Assembly (NCBI GenBank): GCA_003576705.1
Contig: QOZS01000001.1
Coordinates: forward strand, 1-64,000
Source: Desertibaculum subflavum
GTDB taxonomy: Bacteria > Pseudomonadota > Alphaproteobacteria > Ferrovibrionales > Ferrovibrionaceae
Length of the DNA: 64,000 bases
Reading direction: 5' to 3'
Under the pieces are notes generated by a model. The model was not told where the DNA came from and did no database searches. It was given only the letters and a program-made list of their open reading frames with translations. This document shows positions 52,404 through 61,696 of this stretch, in pieces; position 1 is the stretch's first letter; each line of letters opens with the position of its first letter. The translations under genes were made by a program, and so were the position numbers.

Positions 52404-53393
52404 TTAAAGCATACCGAGATGCACGCGGTCGGGCGGGGTGTGGCCGTCGACGAAGGTCTTGATGTTGATGATGACCTTCTCGCCCATGTCGATCCGACCC
52501 TCGATGGTGGCCGAGCCCATATGGGGCAGCAGCACGGTGTTCGGCAGTTCCAGCAGCTTCGGGTTCACCGCCGGCTCGTGCTCGAACACGTCCAGGCCGG
52601 CGCCGGCAATCTGGCCCTTGCGCAGAAGCCGGGTCAGCGCGTTCTCGTCCACCACCTCGCCGCGGGCGGTGTTGACGATATAGGCGTGCTTCTGCAGCAG
52701 CTCGAGCCGGCGGGCGGACAACAGGTGATAGGTCGCCGGCGTGTGCGGGCAATTGACCGAGATGATGTCCATGCGGGCCAGCATCTGGTCCAGGCTCTCC
52801 CAATAGGTCGCCTCGTGCTCCTGCTCCACCTCGGCCGGCAGGCGCTTGCGGTTGTGGTAGTGGATGGAAAGGCCGAAGGCGCGCGCCCGTCGCGCCACCG
52901 CCTGGCCAATCCGGCCCATGCCGATGATGCCGAGCCGCTTGCCCCAGATCCGGTGGCCCAGCATCCAGGTCGGCGACCAACCGCGCCAATTGCCCTCGCG
53001 GAGCACCCGCTCGCCCTCGGTGATGCGGCGCGGCACGGCCAGGATCAGCGCCATGGTCATATCGGCGGTGTCCTCGGTCAGCACGCCGGGCGTGTTGGTC
53101 ACGGTGATGCCACGCTGGCGGGCGGAGGCGAGGTCGATATGGTCCACGCCGGTGCCGAAGCTTGCGATCAGCCTGAGGTTCGGATTGGCATGGGCCAGCA
53201 CATGGGCGTCGACCCGGTCGGTCACCGTCGGCACCAGCACGTCGGCCGTCTTCACCGCCTCGGTCAGCTCGGCCTGGCTCATCGCATGGTCGTCGGCGCT
53301 GAGGCGGGTGTCGAACAGCTCCATCATCCGCGTCTCGATGGCGTCGGGCAGTTTGCGCGTGACGACGACGAGCGGCTTCTTGCGCGTGGGCAT
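52404..53393 (-). CDS. D-2-hydroxyacid dehydrogenase (glyoxylate/hydroxypyruvate reductase-like)
   Basis: A 329-aa NAD(P)-dependent enzyme. It has the catalytic Arg in SFGTGVDHIDLASAR, the Rossmann loop GIIGMGRIGQAVARRARAFG, the Glu in DVFEHEPAVNP and the His in LLPHMGSAT. The family reduces glyoxylate and hydroxypyruvate, or oxidises D-glycerate and formate. Some relatives carry YHNRKRLP as here. ATG 53393 is chosen; a longer frame from 53438 lacks a ribosome site. It lies alone, downstream of the tautomerase gene on the same strand. Confidence 0.9.
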   Translation of the reverse strand: MPTRKKPLVVVTRKLPDAIETRMMELFDTRLSADDHAMSQAELTEAVKTADVLVPTVTDRVDAHVLAHANPNLRLIASFGTGVDHIDLASARQRGITVTNTPGVLTEDTADMTMALILAVPRRITEGERVLREGNWRGWSPTWMLGHRIWGKRLGIIGMGRIGQAVARRARAFGLSIHYHNRKRLPAEVEQEHEATYWESLDQMLARMDIISVNCPHTPATYHLLSARRLELLQKHAYIVNTARGEVVDENALTRLLRKGQIAGAGLDVFEHEPAVNPKLLELPNTVLLPHMGSATIEGRIDMGEKVIINIKTFVDGHTPPDRVHLGML

Positions 53394-53447
53394 TGGGGCG
53401 TTCCGGCTCCCGGCTTGCGTTCCTCGACCTCTCAGCACCGCTTAGCA

Positions 53448-53465
53448 GGCAGGCGGCAGCCTGCC
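53448..53465. repeat. Short perfect hairpin between tautomerase and dehydrogenase genes
   Basis: GGCAGGC-GGCA-GCCTGCC is a 7-bp stem with a 4-nt loop. It lacks an adjacent T-run on either strand, so a role as terminator is uncertain; it may slow polymerase or mark a protein site upstream of the dehydrogenase gene. Confidence 0.4.
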
Positions 53466-53509
53466 AAGCGGCGGGGACCTGACGCGCCCGTAAACCTTAA
53501 TTGGTCACG

Positions 53510-53899
53510 CTAGATCGCGACCTCGAAGCCAAGCTCGATATCGGCCGCGCTCTGGCCGCCGCGGATACCCCAATTCTCCCGCGGGGTCTCGATCAGGACG
53601 ATCTTGACGTCGCCGCGCGGCACGCCCAGTGCTTCGAAATTGTCGCAAACCTGCTTGTAGAGGGCTCGTTTGGCGGCGTGCGAACGGCCGGCGAACAGCA
53701 CGATCTCGATACGGGTGAACATCTCCGACCGGCCGGAGGGCACGATACGCTTGTCGATCGGGTGCTCGGTCAGCACGACGTCGCGGTCCCAGTCGGGGAT
53801 GCCGAGCACGTCCTCCAGCGCCGTCTGCACGGCGTCGATCACGTCAAAATGGCGATGGCCGATCCAACCGGCGCCGGTCTCGATGCGGGAACAGGGCAT
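53510..53899 (-). CDS. Tautomerase family protein
   Basis: A 129-aa protein with N-terminal MP: after Met removal, Pro1 is the catalytic base of 4-oxalocrotonate tautomerase-like enzymes. It continues CSRIETGAGWIGHRHFDVID, EMFTRIEIVLFAGRSHAAKR and ENWGIRGGQSAADIELGFE, a longer two-unit member of the family. It could tautomerise a 2-oxo-enol acid, and may share regulation with the divergent AraC gene (95 nt away). Confidence 0.88.
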   Translation of the reverse strand: MPCSRIETGAGWIGHRHFDVIDAVQTALEDVLGIPDWDRDVVLTEHPIDKRIVPSGRSEMFTRIEIVLFAGRSHAAKRALYKQVCDNFEALGVPRGDVKIVLIETPRENWGIRGGQSAADIELGFEVAI

Positions 53900-53994
53900 G
53901 CGCGCCTCGCTCTCGGGGTGGGTCGGACGCCGACGTTACGCTGATTCGCCTATTCGGCGCCATCGGCGCTAGTCTCGAGCCAGGAATTCGTCTG

Positions 53995-54819
53995 ATGCCG
54001 CGATCCAATCGCCACAATCTGGCCCGCTACTGGCGCGACCCGGTCCTGCCGGGCCTCAGCCTGCTGCACGCCGATTTCGCCCGGCACGACTATGCGCCGC
54101 ACAGCCATGACGCGCTGGTGATCGCGGTGACCGAGGATGGCGGCTCCGAGTTCAAGGCGCGTGGCCGGACCGAAGAGGCGACGCCAGGCGTCACTTTGGT
54201 GTTCAACCCCGACGAGCCGCATTCCGGGCGCATGGGGCGCAGCCGGCGCTGGCACTATCGGTCGTTCTACCTGGAGCGGCCGGCGCTGGCGGTCCTGCTG
54301 AGCCTGACCGGATTCGATCGGGAGCCATATTTCTGCGAGAGCCTGCTGCCGGATCCGGCACTTGCCGATGCCTTCCGCGACTTGCATCACGCACTGGACG
54401 GTCCGGCCGAGCCGTTCGCGGTACGGGAGCGGATGGCCGATGCTTTCGGCCTGCTGTTTACCCGGGCCGATGCAGCGCGGCCGCGAAACCCGATGCCGCG
54501 CGACCGCACGCTGCTGCGCCAGGCAAGGGAACTGATGCAGGAACGGCATGCCGAGCCCCTCACGCTCGATACGATCGGGCAGGCTGTCGGCCTGACGCCG
54601 TTCCAGTTGATCGGCCTGTTCCGCCGTACCGCCGGGCTGACGCCGCATGTCTATCTGACCCAGATCCGGCTTGCCGCGGCGATCCGGCACCTGCGGGCTG
54701 GTCTGGCGCCGGCCGAAGCGGCCGGCGCCGCCGGCTTTTACGACCAGAGCGCCTTGAACCGGCATTTCCGCCGGGTCTACGGCATCACGCCCGGACAGTA
54801 CGCGCGCGCGGTCGCCTGA
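53995..54819 (+). CDS. AraC family transcriptional regulator
   Basis: A 274-aa regulator. The N-terminal cupin-like domain has HDYAPHSHDALVIAVTEDGG and PGVTLVFNPDEPHSG. The C-terminal AraC domain has two helix-turn-helix units (PLTLDTIGQAVGLTPFQLIG and APAEAAGAAGFYDQSALNRH), with the typical RHFRRVYGITPGQY end. It is head-to-head with the tautomerase gene, a likely target; the inducer is unknown. Confidence 0.92.
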   Translation: MPRSNRHNLARYWRDPVLPGLSLLHADFARHDYAPHSHDALVIAVTEDGGSEFKARGRTEEATPGVTLVFNPDEPHSGRMGRSRRWHYRSFYLERPALAVLLSLTGFDREPYFCESLLPDPALADAFRDLHHALDGPAEPFAVRERMADAFGLLFTRADAARPRNPMPRDRTLLRQARELMQERHAEPLTLDTIGQAVGLTPFQLIGLFRRTAGLTPHVYLTQIRLAAAIRHLRAGLAPAEAAGAAGFYDQSALNRHFRRVYGITPGQYARAVA

Positions 54820-54889
54820 GGGCCGCAATTTTCGCCAATACGGGCGGGCAGGTTGCGGGAATCCTGATGCGGCTCCGAGAGGTCGCACG

Positions 54890-55603
54890 ATGGCGCGCTA
54901 TTTCTGTCACGAATTCCCCGAGACCCTGACCGCCGAAACCGAGGTGGCCGATGCCCGGCCCGGCGCCGTGCTGCTGGCCCGGCACCCGTTCTATCCGGGC
55001 GGCGGCGGCCAGCTGCCGGACCGCGGTGTGATCCGCTGGCAGGGCGGGGAGGTCGCAGTTGCGGGGTTCGAGAGCGCCGGCGGCCGGCTCTGGATCAAGC
55101 TTGCCGAACCGATCGAGGTCACGGGCACGGTCGAGGCGGCGGTCGATCCCGTCTTCCGACAGATGATGCGCGAGCTGCATACCGACCTGCACATCGTCAA
55201 CGCGCTGGTGTTCCAGAGCTTCGACGGCGCGCTGGTCACCGGCGCGCAGATGAACGACGACGGCACCGCGCGCATCGACTGCGACCTGCCGGGCGCCGAC
55301 AACGACCGCCTGCGCGCGCTGGAGCCCGCGATCAACGATGCGATACGGCAGGACCTGGCAGTCTCCGATCGCTACATGCCCCTCGACGAGGCGATGGAGG
55401 TGAACGGCCTGTTGCGCTCGCGCTCGGTCGCGCCGCCGCCCGACGCCGACGGCAACGTGCGCATCGTCGAGATCGCCGGGCTCGATGCCCAGGCCTGCGG
55501 CGGCACGCATCTGGCTTCGACCGGCGGCTCGCGGCGCGTCCGCATCCTGAAGATCGAGAACAAGGGACGGCACAATCGCCGCATCCGCATCGGCTTCGCC
55601 TGA
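54890..55603 (+). CDS. alaX: Alanyl-tRNA editing protein AlaX
   Basis: A 237-aa trans-editing protein that removes serine or glycine wrongly attached to tRNA-Ala. It carries the four zinc ligands of the AlaX/AlaRS editing domain: His-His in HTDLHIVNAL and Cys-His in QACGGTHLAST. The N-terminal FYPGGGGQLPDRG is the other landmark. The length fits AlaX-M. The argE-like gene starts 9 nt later, so one operon. Confidence 0.92.
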   Translation: MARYFCHEFPETLTAETEVADARPGAVLLARHPFYPGGGGQLPDRGVIRWQGGEVAVAGFESAGGRLWIKLAEPIEVTGTVEAAVDPVFRQMMRELHTDLHIVNALVFQSFDGALVTGAQMNDDGTARIDCDLPGADNDRLRALEPAINDAIRQDLAVSDRYMPLDEAMEVNGLLRSRSVAPPPDADGNVRIVEIAGLDAQACGGTHLASTGGSRRVRILKIENKGRHNRRIRIGFA

Positions 55604-55612
55604 GACAACCCT

Positions 55613-56722
55613 GTGGATACGATCGACGTCCTGCGCCTGCTGGTCGGCTTCGACACCAACTCGCGCAACTCCAATCTCGAACTGATCGACTGGGTTGCCG
55701 AGTTCCTGGAGGGGCAGGGCGCGCGCTTGCGTTTCACCCGGAACGACGATGGCGCCAAGGCCAATCTGCTGGCGAGCCTCGGGCCCGACCGGTCGGGCGG
55801 CATCGTGCTGTCCGGTCATACCGACGTGGTGCCGGTCGACGATCAGGCCTGGCAGAGCGATCCTTTCGTGCTGACCGAGTGCGACGGTCGCCTGCATGGC
55901 CGCGGTGCCGCCGACATGAAGGGCTTCATTGCCGCGTGCCTCGCCGCGGTGCCGGGCTGGGCGGCGTATGGCTTGCACCGGCCGATCCATCTCGCATTCA
56001 GCTATGACGAGGAGCTCGGTTGCCTCGGCATCTCCCGACTGGTGCAGGACATGACGGCGCATGTGGCGCCGCCGGCGCTGGCGATCATCGGCGAACCCAC
56101 CGACATGCGCCTTGGCGACGGCCATCGCGGCTGCCTCGCCTTCGAGACGGTGTTCGAAGGGCAGGCTGCGCATTCGAGCGATCCCTCGCTCGGCACCAGC
56201 GCCATCGCCCCGGCAGCGGACTTCGTCCGCTATGTGCTGGACGCCATTCCGCGCGTCCTGGATCAGGGATCCGGCACGACGGTCAACGTGGGGCGGATCG
56301 ACGGCGGCACCGCGCTGAACATCGTGCCCTGCCGCTGCGCCGTGACCTGGGAGTTCCGCCCCGGCGACGGCGCCGCTGCGCGACGGATCTGCACCGCCGT
56401 CGACGACTTCATCGCCTCGACGCGCGGCAACCGGGTCGGAATCGCGAGCCGCGCGATCGCCCGCGTGCCGCCGCTGCCGCGGCCGGATCCGACCGCCGCG
56501 GCCATGATGGCCGAGCTCGGCGCCGCCGGTCCGGCCGTACCGCTACCCTTCGGCACCGAAGCGGGCTTCTTCCAGGAGGCCGGCATCCCCGCGGTGGTCT
56601 GCGGTCCGGGCTCGATCGACCAGGCGCACCGGCCGGACGAGTGGATCGCGCGCGACCAGCTGGCGCAGGCAGATGCCATGATGCAGGCGATCGGCGCCTG
56701 GGTACGCCGCAAGGCGCCCTGA
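55613..56722 (+). CDS. argE: Acetylornithine deacetylase, M20 family
   Basis: A 369-aa dinuclear zinc amidohydrolase. Metal and catalytic residues: SGHTDVVPVD (His, Asp), RGAADMKGF (bridging Asp), DEELGC (catalytic Glu), GEPTDM (Glu) and QAHRPDEW (His). The dimer domain starts near GHRGCLAFETVFEG. GTG start at 55613, just behind AlaX. Known ArgE hydrolyses N-acetylornithine in arginine synthesis; some relatives act on other acyl-amino acids, so the symbol is probable, not certain. Confidence 0.88.
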   Translation: MDTIDVLRLLVGFDTNSRNSNLELIDWVAEFLEGQGARLRFTRNDDGAKANLLASLGPDRSGGIVLSGHTDVVPVDDQAWQSDPFVLTECDGRLHGRGAADMKGFIAACLAAVPGWAAYGLHRPIHLAFSYDEELGCLGISRLVQDMTAHVAPPALAIIGEPTDMRLGDGHRGCLAFETVFEGQAAHSSDPSLGTSAIAPAADFVRYVLDAIPRVLDQGSGTTVNVGRIDGGTALNIVPCRCAVTWEFRPGDGAAARRICTAVDDFIASTRGNRVGIASRAIARVPPLPRPDPTAAAMMAELGAAGPAVPLPFGTEAGFFQEAGIPAVVCGPGSIDQAHRPDEWIARDQLAQADAMMQAIGAWVRRKAP

Positions 56723-56869
56723 GGCCGGCGCGGAAGCCGGAAGGGCCGCCGCCAACGCACTGAGTTGCAGGTTCGGCATGCCGGTTCCCTGGCGGCGGCG
56801 CTTGTCGTTTCGCGCGCCGGCAATCACAATGCAGCCCGCTGCGGGCCGGGCCCGGCTGAGGGGAAGTGC

Positions 56870-58558
56870 ATGACAGCAAAGGGAAATCTCAGGACCGGCG
56901 GCCAGGTGCTGATCGACCAGCTGCTGATCCACCGGGCCGATCTCGCTTTCTGTGTGCCGGGCGAGAGTTATCTCGCGGCGCTCGATGCGATGCACGATGT
57001 GCGGGACCGGCTACGCCTCGTCACCTGCCGTCACGAAGCGCCGGCATGCCAGATGGCGGAGGCGTACGGCAAGCTGACCGGTCGACCGGGGATATGCTTC
57101 GTGACCCGCGGTCCCGGCGCCAGCCACGCCATGGTCGGCGTGCACACCGCTTTCCAGGATTCGACGCCGATGATCCTGTTCATCGGCCTGATCGCCCGCG
57201 AGATGAAGGAGCGGGAGGCGTTCCAGGAGATCGACTTGAAGGCGATGTTCGGTCACACCACCAAGTGGACGGCCGAGATCGACGACGCAGAACGCATCCC
57301 CGAGATGGTGATGCGCGCCTTCCAGACGGCGACATCCGGCCGTCCGGGTCCGGTCGTGCTCGGCCTGCCGGAGGACATGCTGGTCGACAAGGTCGACGCG
57401 GTCGATTGCGCGCCCTTCCAACCGGTACGGCCGAGCCCTTCGGCAGCGGACATGCAGCGATTCCGCGAACTGCTGGCCGGCGCCAAGTCACCGGTGCTGC
57501 TGATCGGCGGCGGCGGCTGGAACGCGCAAGCCGTCGCCGACATCACCGCCTTCGCCGAGGCGAGCGAAATTCCGGCCACTGTCTCGTTCCGCTGCCAGGA
57601 CAAGTTCGACAACGCCTCGCCTTGCTATATCGGCGACTGCTCCACCAGCACGGCACCGGCCCTAGTCGAGCGCATGAAGTCGGCCGATCTTGTCATCGTC
57701 GTCGGCGCACGGCTCGGCGAAATCACCACCCAGGGCTACACGCTGTTCACGCCGCCGGTGCCCCGCCAGAAGCTGATCCACATTCATCCGGACGCGGAAG
57801 AGCTTGGCCGGGTCTATCAGGCGGCGCTCTACATCAATGCCGGCATGCCGGAATTCGCCGCCGCGGCGCGGGCGATTAAGCCGGTCGAAGCCGGCACCTG
57901 GCGGGCCGGGACCAAGGCGGCGCGCGCTACCTTCGAAGCTGGCCAGAAGCCGGATCACCCTAAGCCCGGCGCGCTCGACCTTGCCGCGGTCGTCGAGGTG
58001 ATGCGGCGCAAGCTGCCGGCCGATGCGATCATGGCCAACGATGCCGGCAATTTCTCCGGCTGGCTGCACCGCTACTGGCGCTTCACCAAATATCCGAGTC
58101 AGTTGGGTCCGACCAACGGCGCCATGGGCTATGGCTATCCGGCCGCACTCGGCGCCAAGCTGACGCACCCCGATCGCGTCTGCATCGCCTGGGTCGGCGA
58201 TGGCGGCTTCCTGATGTCGGGACAGGAGCTGGCGACGGCGGTGCAGTACGGCGCCAATGTCATCGCCATGGTGGTGAACAACAACCTGTACGGAACGATT
58301 CGCATGCATCAGGAGCGCGAGTATCCGGGCCGCAATCCAGCCACCACGCTGGTCAATCCGGATTTCGCCGCCTATGCGCGGGCCTTCGGCGCGCATGGCG
58401 AGATGGTGACGCGCACCGAAGAGTTCGAACCGGCGCTCGACCGTGCGCTGAAGGCCGGCAAGCCGGTGGTGATGGAACTCAGGATCGACCCGGATGTGAT
58501 CACCACGCGCACCACGCTCTCCGCCATGCGCGCGGCGAGCCTGGCGAAGCGCCAATAG
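56870..58558 (+). CDS. Thiamine diphosphate-dependent enzyme, acetolactate synthase-like
   Basis: A 562-aa protein with the three domains of the pyruvate oxidase/acetolactate synthase family. The catalytic Glu is E56 in RHEAPACQMAEAYG; the ThDP motif is GDGGFLMSGQELATAVQYGA with VVNNN; FAD-domain segments (LIGGGGWNA, VVGARLGE) lie in the middle. The regulatory subunit ilvH/ilvN is not adjacent, and the order with CaiB and a reductase suggests a catabolic decarboxylase, carboligase or 2-oxoacid lyase. GGGGAAGTG precedes the ATG. Confidence 0.88.
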   Translation: MTAKGNLRTGGQVLIDQLLIHRADLAFCVPGESYLAALDAMHDVRDRLRLVTCRHEAPACQMAEAYGKLTGRPGICFVTRGPGASHAMVGVHTAFQDSTPMILFIGLIAREMKEREAFQEIDLKAMFGHTTKWTAEIDDAERIPEMVMRAFQTATSGRPGPVVLGLPEDMLVDKVDAVDCAPFQPVRPSPSAADMQRFRELLAGAKSPVLLIGGGGWNAQAVADITAFAEASEIPATVSFRCQDKFDNASPCYIGDCSTSTAPALVERMKSADLVIVVGARLGEITTQGYTLFTPPVPRQKLIHIHPDAEELGRVYQAALYINAGMPEFAAAARAIKPVEAGTWRAGTKAARATFEAGQKPDHPKPGALDLAAVVEVMRRKLPADAIMANDAGNFSGWLHRYWRFTKYPSQLGPTNGAMGYGYPAALGAKLTHPDRVCIAWVGDGGFLMSGQELATAVQYGANVIAMVVNNNLYGTIRMHQEREYPGRNPATTLVNPDFAAYARAFGAHGEMVTRTEEFEPALDRALKAGKPVVMELRIDPDVITTRTTLSAMRAASLAKRQ

Positions 58559-58596
58559 ATTTGGTCCAACAAAAAGTCGGAAACGTCGAGGAAGCG

Positions 58597-59772
58597 ATGA
58601 GCCAGGAAGAGCTGCCCTATCAGGGGCTGAAGGTCTATGACGCGACCCAGGGCGTGGCGGGCCCGCATTGCACCATGCTGCTGGCGCTGTACGGCGCCGA
58701 GGTGATCAAGGTGGAGCCGCCGGAAGGCGATTGGGGCCGCGGCCTCGGCAGGCGGTTCGACGACCAGTGCGCGCATTCGATCGCCTTCAACCGCGGCAAG
58801 AAGTCGATCGTGATCGACCTCAAGAACCCCGAGGGCAAGGCCCTGTCGCAGAAGCTCGCCGCCTCTGCCGACGTGGTGGTCGAGAGCTTCCGCGCCGGCG
58901 TGATGCAGCGGCTCGGCCTCGGCTACGAGGAGCTGTCGGCGAAGAATCCCGGCCTCGTTTACGCCTCGGTCACCGGCTTCGGCCAGAAGGGGCCGCGGCG
59001 CGACACCCCGACAGTGGACGGCCTGATCCAGGCCTTCTCCGGCTTCATGCACATGAACCGCAGCGCCGCGGGCGTGCCGCAGCGCAACGCCATGATCATC
59101 GTCGATGTGGTGACCGGCATCTACACCTTCCAGGCGGTGCAGGCGGCACTGATGCGGAAGTTCCGCTTCGGCAAGGGCGGGTATATCGACAGCAGCCTGA
59201 TGCAGGCCTTCGCCGCGCTGCAGGGTGCCAAGGTGATCGAGCATCATCTGGAGCACGGCAATCCGCAGCCGCTCTACTATCCGGCCGGCATGATGAAGAC
59301 GGCCGACGGCTTTGTGATGATCAGCTCGATGCGCGATCACCACTATGCCGCGACCATGGAGGCGGTAGGCCGGCCCGACCTGATCACCGACCCGCGCTAC
59401 GACACGCGGCAGAAGCGCGTCGACAACCGGGCGGAGCTGAACAAGGTGCTGGAGGCCGCCTTCCTCACCAAGAGCACGGCGGAGTGGGAGAAGATCCTGG
59501 CCGAGAAGGGCGTGCTGCACATGCGCGTCAACTCCTATGACGACTTTCTGGGCGATGCCCATGTGAAGGAGGTCGGCGCGGTGAACTGGCTGGAGCATGA
59601 TCGCACCGGCAGCATCCCGGTGGTCGGCATTCCCGGCGTGCCGGTGCCGAAGCAGGGCAGCGGATCTGCGCATGCGCCGCGGCTCGGCGAGCATACCGAC
59701 GAGATCCTGCGCGGCGCCGGATTGGGCGCCGCCGAAATCGCGAAGCTCAGGGCCTCGGGCGCGGTCGGCTGA
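58597..59772 (+). CDS. CaiB/BaiF family CoA transferase
   Basis: A 391-aa transferase of standard order: GLKVYDATQGVAGPHCTM, KVEPPEGDWGRGLG, FNRGKKSIVIDLKNP, ESFRAGVMQRLGLGYEEL, and the catalytic Asp in IIVDVVTGIYTF. It follows the ThDP enzyme gene by 38 nt and its stop overlaps the start of the oxidoreductase gene (TGATG). ATG 58597 has GAGGAAGC upstream. Formyl-CoA transferase partners a ThDP oxalyl-CoA decarboxylase in other bacteria, a similar pairing, though this ThDP protein does not have a clear oxalyl-CoA signature. Confidence 0.9.
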   Translation: MSQEELPYQGLKVYDATQGVAGPHCTMLLALYGAEVIKVEPPEGDWGRGLGRRFDDQCAHSIAFNRGKKSIVIDLKNPEGKALSQKLAASADVVVESFRAGVMQRLGLGYEELSAKNPGLVYASVTGFGQKGPRRDTPTVDGLIQAFSGFMHMNRSAAGVPQRNAMIIVDVVTGIYTFQAVQAALMRKFRFGKGGYIDSSLMQAFAALQGAKVIEHHLEHGNPQPLYYPAGMMKTADGFVMISSMRDHHYAATMEAVGRPDLITDPRYDTRQKRVDNRAELNKVLEAAFLTKSTAEWEKILAEKGVLHMRVNSYDDFLGDAHVKEVGAVNWLEHDRTGSIPVVGIPGVPVPKQGSGSAHAPRLGEHTDEILRGAGLGAAEIAKLRASGAVG

Positions 59773-60767
59773 TGCGCGCCGTCATCTGCCGGCGCTGGTG
59801 CGACTACGACGAGCTTGAGATCGAGGATGTCCCGGTGCCGGAGCCCGGCCCGGGCGAGGTGCTGATCCGCATCGCCTATTGCGGCGTCTCCTTCGCGACC
59901 CAGCTCGTCGTCGCCGGCAAGTACCAGCGCAAGCCACCGTTGCCGTTCTCGCCCGGCACGGACGTGGTCGGCGAGATCGCCGCCGTCGGGGCCGGCGTCA
60001 CTCGGCTGCGGGCGGGCGACCCCGTCGTCGCCGCGATCGATTGGGGCGGCTATGCCGAATATGTCGCACTGCGCGAGGAGACTGTCTATCCGATCCCGCC
60101 GGGCATCGAGCCCGGGCCGGCGCTGGCCGCCGTTCCGCTTTCCTACGGCACGTCCTATGGCGGCCTTGCCTGGCGCGCCCGGCTGCAGCCGGGCGAGACC
60201 CTGCTGGTGCACGGCGCGGCGGGTGGCGTCGGGCTTGCGGCGGTGGAGCTCGGCAAGGCGCTCGGCGCCCGTGTCATCGCCACCGCGAGCAGCTCGGCCA
60301 AGCGAGAGATCGTCCTGCAACATGGCGCCGACCATGTCATCGCCACGGAAGGCTTCCGCGAGGCGGTCCTGGCGCTGACGGAAGGGCGCGGCGTCGACGT
60401 GATCTACGACCCGGTCGGCGGGGATGCGTTCGACCAATCCCTGCGCTGCATTGCGCCTGATGGCCGGATCGTCGTCATCGGCTTCGCCGGCGGCCGCATC
60501 CAGCAGGTACCGGGCAATCTGCTCCTGCTGAAGAACGCCTCCGCCTGCGGGTTCAATTTCGGCGAGTATATCGGCTGGAGTCCGGTCGATCGCCGATCCG
60601 CCTTCGCCGCCAGAGTGCAAGGCATGATGGCGGATATCTTCGCCCTGATGCAGGCCGGACAAGTCCGCCCGCGGCTGGCCGGGCTTTACCCGCTGGCGGC
60701 CTTTCGCGACGCGATGGCCGAGTTGCGCGCCCGGCGTTCGATCGGAAAGGTCGTCCTGCAGATCTGA
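59772..60767 (+). CDS. NADPH:quinone oxidoreductase family (MDR) enzyme
   Basis: A 331-aa medium-chain reductase without structural zinc. The N-terminal GroES-like part has GEVLIRIAYCGVSFATQLVV and FSPGTDVVGEIAAVGAGVTR; the cofactor loop is HGAAGGVGLAAVELGKALGA, and the end has GFAGGRIQQVPGN. It could reduce an enoyl-CoA or quinone-like product. Directly coupled to the CaiB gene (TGATG), third gene of the operon. Confidence 0.9.
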   Translation: MRAVICRRWCDYDELEIEDVPVPEPGPGEVLIRIAYCGVSFATQLVVAGKYQRKPPLPFSPGTDVVGEIAAVGAGVTRLRAGDPVVAAIDWGGYAEYVALREETVYPIPPGIEPGPALAAVPLSYGTSYGGLAWRARLQPGETLLVHGAAGGVGLAAVELGKALGARVIATASSSAKREIVLQHGADHVIATEGFREAVLALTEGRGVDVIYDPVGGDAFDQSLRCIAPDGRIVVIGFAGGRIQQVPGNLLLLKNASACGFNFGEYIGWSPVDRRSAFAARVQGMMADIFALMQAGQVRPRLAGLYPLAAFRDAMAELRARRSIGKVVLQI

Positions 60768-60780
60768 ACGGTCGGCCGGT

Positions 60781-61020
60781 TCAACGGGGTGCGGTCGGCG
60801 GGCGCGGTGGGCGGCGGGCGGACGCCTTGTGTTGCTGCAGCCAGTCGTCGAGGGCGGCCGCGGCGGCATCCACCAGCCGTACCGCATCCTCGATGCCGAG
60901 CTGGCCGACTTCGTCGAGCAGATAGTCGCACACCTCGCGCGCCGCCTTGGCGCGCGCGATGGGATTATCTGTCGTATCCCCGCCCGGGCCCTTCCGGCCC
61001 GCGATTGGGTTCCACTTCAT
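60781..61020 (-). CDS. Small hypothetical protein, 79 aa
   Basis: A 79-aa protein: a polar N-terminus (MKWNPIAGRKGPGGDTTDNP), a helical core (ARAKAAREVCDYLLDEVGQL, EDAVRLVDAAAAALDDWLQQ) and a basic Pro/Arg tail (RRPPRPPTAPR). The helical core looks real and may bind a partner. It lies 31 nt downstream of the XRE regulator gene on the same strand, so the two are probably co-transcribed. Confidence 0.65.
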   Translation of the reverse strand: MKWNPIAGRKGPGGDTTDNPIARAKAAREVCDYLLDEVGQLGIEDAVRLVDAAAAALDDWLQQHKASARRPPRPPTAPR

Positions 61021-61051
61021 GACACCGTATTGAGTACGTGCTGTCGATCGC

Positions 61052-61510
61052 TCAGGCGGTCGTCGCTTCGGCCGTCGCCGCTCCGGCCTCGGACAGGTTC
61101 TTCACCAGGTCGAAGATGTTGCGGCGAACGTTCGGATCGGCAATGCGGTAATAGGCGCGGACGAGTTCCAGCGTCTGCCGGCGGGTCAGGGGGTCCTTGC
61201 TGCGGCCCTTGGTCGGCACCGTCACGATGGCCGACATCGGTTCGTCGGCATAGGGCGTGCCCGAAATCGCTTCGAAGAAATAGGACGGCGGCACGTCCAG
61301 AACCCTGCAGAACTGCCACAACCGGCTGGCACCGATGCGGTTCGTACCCTTCTCGTATTTTTGAATCTGCTGAAACGTCAGGCCGACTGCGTCGGCCAGC
61401 TTCTCCTGGCTCATTCCGATCAGGGTGCGGCGCTGCCGCAACCGCTGTCCGATATGTCCGTCCAGCGGCTTGGCGCGGGGCTTGCGGACCTTTTGGGTGA
61501 TGGCTGACAT
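61052..61510 (-). CDS. XRE family DNA-binding protein
   Basis: A 152-aa protein. The helix-turn-helix is IGQRLRQRRTLIGMSQEKLA, then DAVGLTFQQIQKYEKGTNRI. The rest, LWQFCRVLDVPPSYFFEAIS and RRQTLELVRAYYRIADPNVR, is conserved in alphaproteobacterial regulators of this type, some of which control growth transitions. ATG 61510 starts the usual MSAITQK; a longer frame to 61555 is less likely. No target is visible. Confidence 0.88.
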   Translation of the reverse strand: MSAITQKVRKPRAKPLDGHIGQRLRQRRTLIGMSQEKLADAVGLTFQQIQKYEKGTNRIGASRLWQFCRVLDVPPSYFFEAISGTPYADEPMSAIVTVPTKGRSKDPLTRRQTLELVRAYYRIADPNVRRNIFDLVKNLSEAGAATAEATTA

Positions 61511-61696
61511 TGAATTTCTCCGCTTTCTCCTGATTTCTCGTTGCACGGCCGGCACGCGGCACCCAGCCCTCCCACGTAAAGGCTACGTCCACTGCTATGG
61601 CACGGCAACCGGAAATAGGTCGATCGTCCATATGGCCTAGCATCCGTAATCGTCGGTTTACCATTGTATCCAACGGGATGGCTAGACGGAGAAACC

